Part shown: piece after piece, positions 33,106 to 34,071 of the stretch
Numbering within the stretch: position 1 is the stretch's first letter
How the letters are laid out: every line of letters begins with the position of its first letter
Assembly: GCA_944368925.1 (NCBI GenBank)
Contig: CALVXG010000021.1
Location: forward strand, 1 to 34,071
Reading direction: 5' to 3'
From: an uncultured Clostridia bacterium
Lineage (GTDB): Bacteria > Bacillota > Clostridia > Christensenellales > Borkfalkiaceae
Length of the DNA stretch: 34,071 nucleotides
Made by a program: the position numbers and the translations under genes
Notes under the pieces: model-generated
Seen by the model: the letters and a program-made list of their open reading frames with translations, nothing else
Databases searched by the model: none
What the model was told of the DNA's origin: nothing

Positions 33106-33134
33106 ATTATATTATAAAGAAAAAATTTTTTCAA
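33106..33134 (-). promoter_or_regulatory. Promoter of the fic gene
   Basis: On the minus strand TTGAAA (33129-33134) and TATAAT (33106-33111) with 17-nt spacing. Predicted start is within about 10 nt of the ATG, so the leader is nearly absent, consistent with the weak ribosome-binding site. Confidence 0.7.
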
Positions 33135-33203
33135 GTAAAATTCCAAATCCACTCTTTCAGCGAGAAACAAAACAAATTGCACACAATTAAAAAACCGATA
33201 ATA

Positions 33204-33232
33204 TTGACGCTAATTCAATGACGTGTTATAAT
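33204..33232 (+). promoter_or_regulatory. Promoter of the HEPN-like gene
   Basis: TTGACG (33204-33209) and TATAAT (33227-33232) with 17-nt spacing. It lies about 70 bp from the divergent fic promoter, giving a compact two-way control region. Confidence 0.8.
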
Positions 33233-33262
33233 GAACATAATAATTTTAGGACGTCAAAAAAT

Positions 33263-33987
33263 ATGGAATATTATATTGAAACAGGTTTATCAGGCAGAAA
33301 AAGATATAAACTACATGAAATCACTCCCTATAATTTACCAAATTTAAAAAATCAACCTCTAAATAAAGATTGGATTCCTTTTGCCATAAAAATCATGGAT
33401 GATTTAGCTGTTGATTTCAACTCTTATAAGTTTTTTTGTGATGTTCTTAAAAACACCCCACCTAGATTTCGCTTTTTCGCGCTAAATGAAACTGTATTAG
33501 ACCTATGCAAACTTCTTGACAAAGAAGAAACAATAAACTTGCCTTATCTAGTATCTTAGGCAACATTTATCTTAACATTACAGAAGACAAGATGAAACAA
33601 GAATTCATATTGTTCCAAAACAGCATAGAATCTTGGTTAAGCTCAAAATCTGAATTCATAAAAATACTAAAAACAATTCGGGATAAACTAATTGCCCACC
33701 AAGATATAGCGTATAATGACTTCAATGAATTAAAAGATGCAATGAATAAATTAAACACCGAAGAATTTATTGAAGTTGCAAACATTACAATCGAAATACT
33801 CTGCCATATTATAGAAGCTGTAGAAAATGCTCGAACAACAACCGACGGATACTATACATTTAATGAATTTAATATAATTCATGACTGTTTAGTCAGTTTA
33901 GAAAAAATCAATAAAAATATTATACGAAAGAACAATATAATATGGGAGATAGATGCAAAGTTAAACGAACTAAAAACTTTGATTTAA
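33263..33987 (+). pseudogene. HEPN-like (AbiU2-type) protein, one-base frameshift
   Basis: Two frames together encode one protein. The first, from ATG 33263, runs MEYYIETGLSGRKRYKLHEI to FFALNETVLDLCKLLDKEET and stops at 33559; the second is open from about 33541 (LSSILGNIYLNITEDKMKQE) to 33987. The 725-nt span is one base short of a whole number of codons, and one added base near 33540-33545 joins INLP to LSSILGN. The second part has IRDKLIAHQD, an Rx5H motif of HEPN RNases, inside a helical bundle, and the first resembles HEPN_AbiU2-type proteins. I start at 33263 because the promoter at 33204-33232 excludes ATG 33218. Very AT-rich compared with the rest of the window, so probably acquired. 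If intact, likely a toxin or defence RNase. Confidence 0.6.
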
Positions 33988-34071
33988 TTTCTTTCCTCCG
34001 TCTTTTGCTTTTTTCGGTTCGACTATCGTAGCATAGCGCCTCGCAAAAGTCAACGGGCGGATAAATTGCAG

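Noticed and set aside
1-34071. CRISPR arrays, rRNA genes, transposase genes
   Set aside because: No regularly spaced direct repeats, no rRNA-like blocks and no transposase motifs were seen anywhere in the window.

Overview
The window looks like chromosome of a gut-type Gram-positive Clostridia-like bacterium. AGGAGG ribosome-binding sites precede most genes, consensus TTGACA/TATAAT promoters are visible, lipoproteins have lipoboxes, and three AraC-type regulators sit beside a carbohydrate ABC importer that lacks its own ATPase. I cannot name a genus. Composition is mixed: the core is moderately GC-rich, about 2.2-9.2 kb is richer still, and the last kilobase is strongly AT-rich.

Left part (1-2.1 kb): the 5' end of a secreted protein running off the left edge, two tandem terminators, and an AraC regulator with a textbook promoter.

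2.2-9.2 kb, minus strand: an unusual envelope cluster, read right to left as a broken BspA-type leucine-rich-repeat protein, a 1031-aa membrane protein (cytoplasmic zinc ribbon, one membrane span, external Ig-like repeats), a lipoprotein, a frameshifted two-span membrane protein and an ABC ATPase overlapping it. I do not recognise this as a described system. Its upstream end is fused in frame to a truncated amidohydrolase at about 9233/9234, which implies a deletion, recombination or assembly join.

9.2-12.6 kb: two overlapping amidohydrolase genes (the second broken) diverge from an AraC regulator. The two promoters interleave inside a 10-bp inverted repeat.

12.6-13.0 kb: a bidirectional terminator and a degenerate copy of the 3' end of the fic gene plus its downstream element found near 32 kb.

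13.0-31.4 kb: a Gram-positive glycan-utilisation locus. Twelve minus-strand genes are mostly 1-80 nt apart (one gap of 114) and probably form one operon: two sugar permeases, a solute-binding lipoprotein, a secreted DUF4091/GH123-like enzyme, two large glycan-binding-type lipoproteins, an MBL-fold hydrolase, a Gfo/Idh/MocA dehydrogenase, an MgtC-like membrane protein, a cytoplasmic DUF4091 enzyme, an SGNH/CE2-like esterase lipoprotein and a polysaccharide-deacetylase-like protein. A divergent AraC regulator lies at its head, with TCGGATA repeats in the control region. The picture is binding and trimming of an acetylated, possibly N-acetylhexosamine-containing glycan outside, import, then completion inside; the substrate is inferred.

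31.4-34.1 kb: an accessory island with a roughly 460-nt chain of nested inverted repeats, a Bro-N/Fic fusion protein, and a divergent AT-rich HEPN-like gene carrying a one-base frameshift.

Five apparent single-base frameshifts occur (near 3.5, 8.41, 8.82, 10.16 and 33.55 kb), while all the genes of the 13-31 kb operon are intact. Gene decay and residual indel errors cannot be separated from sequence alone.
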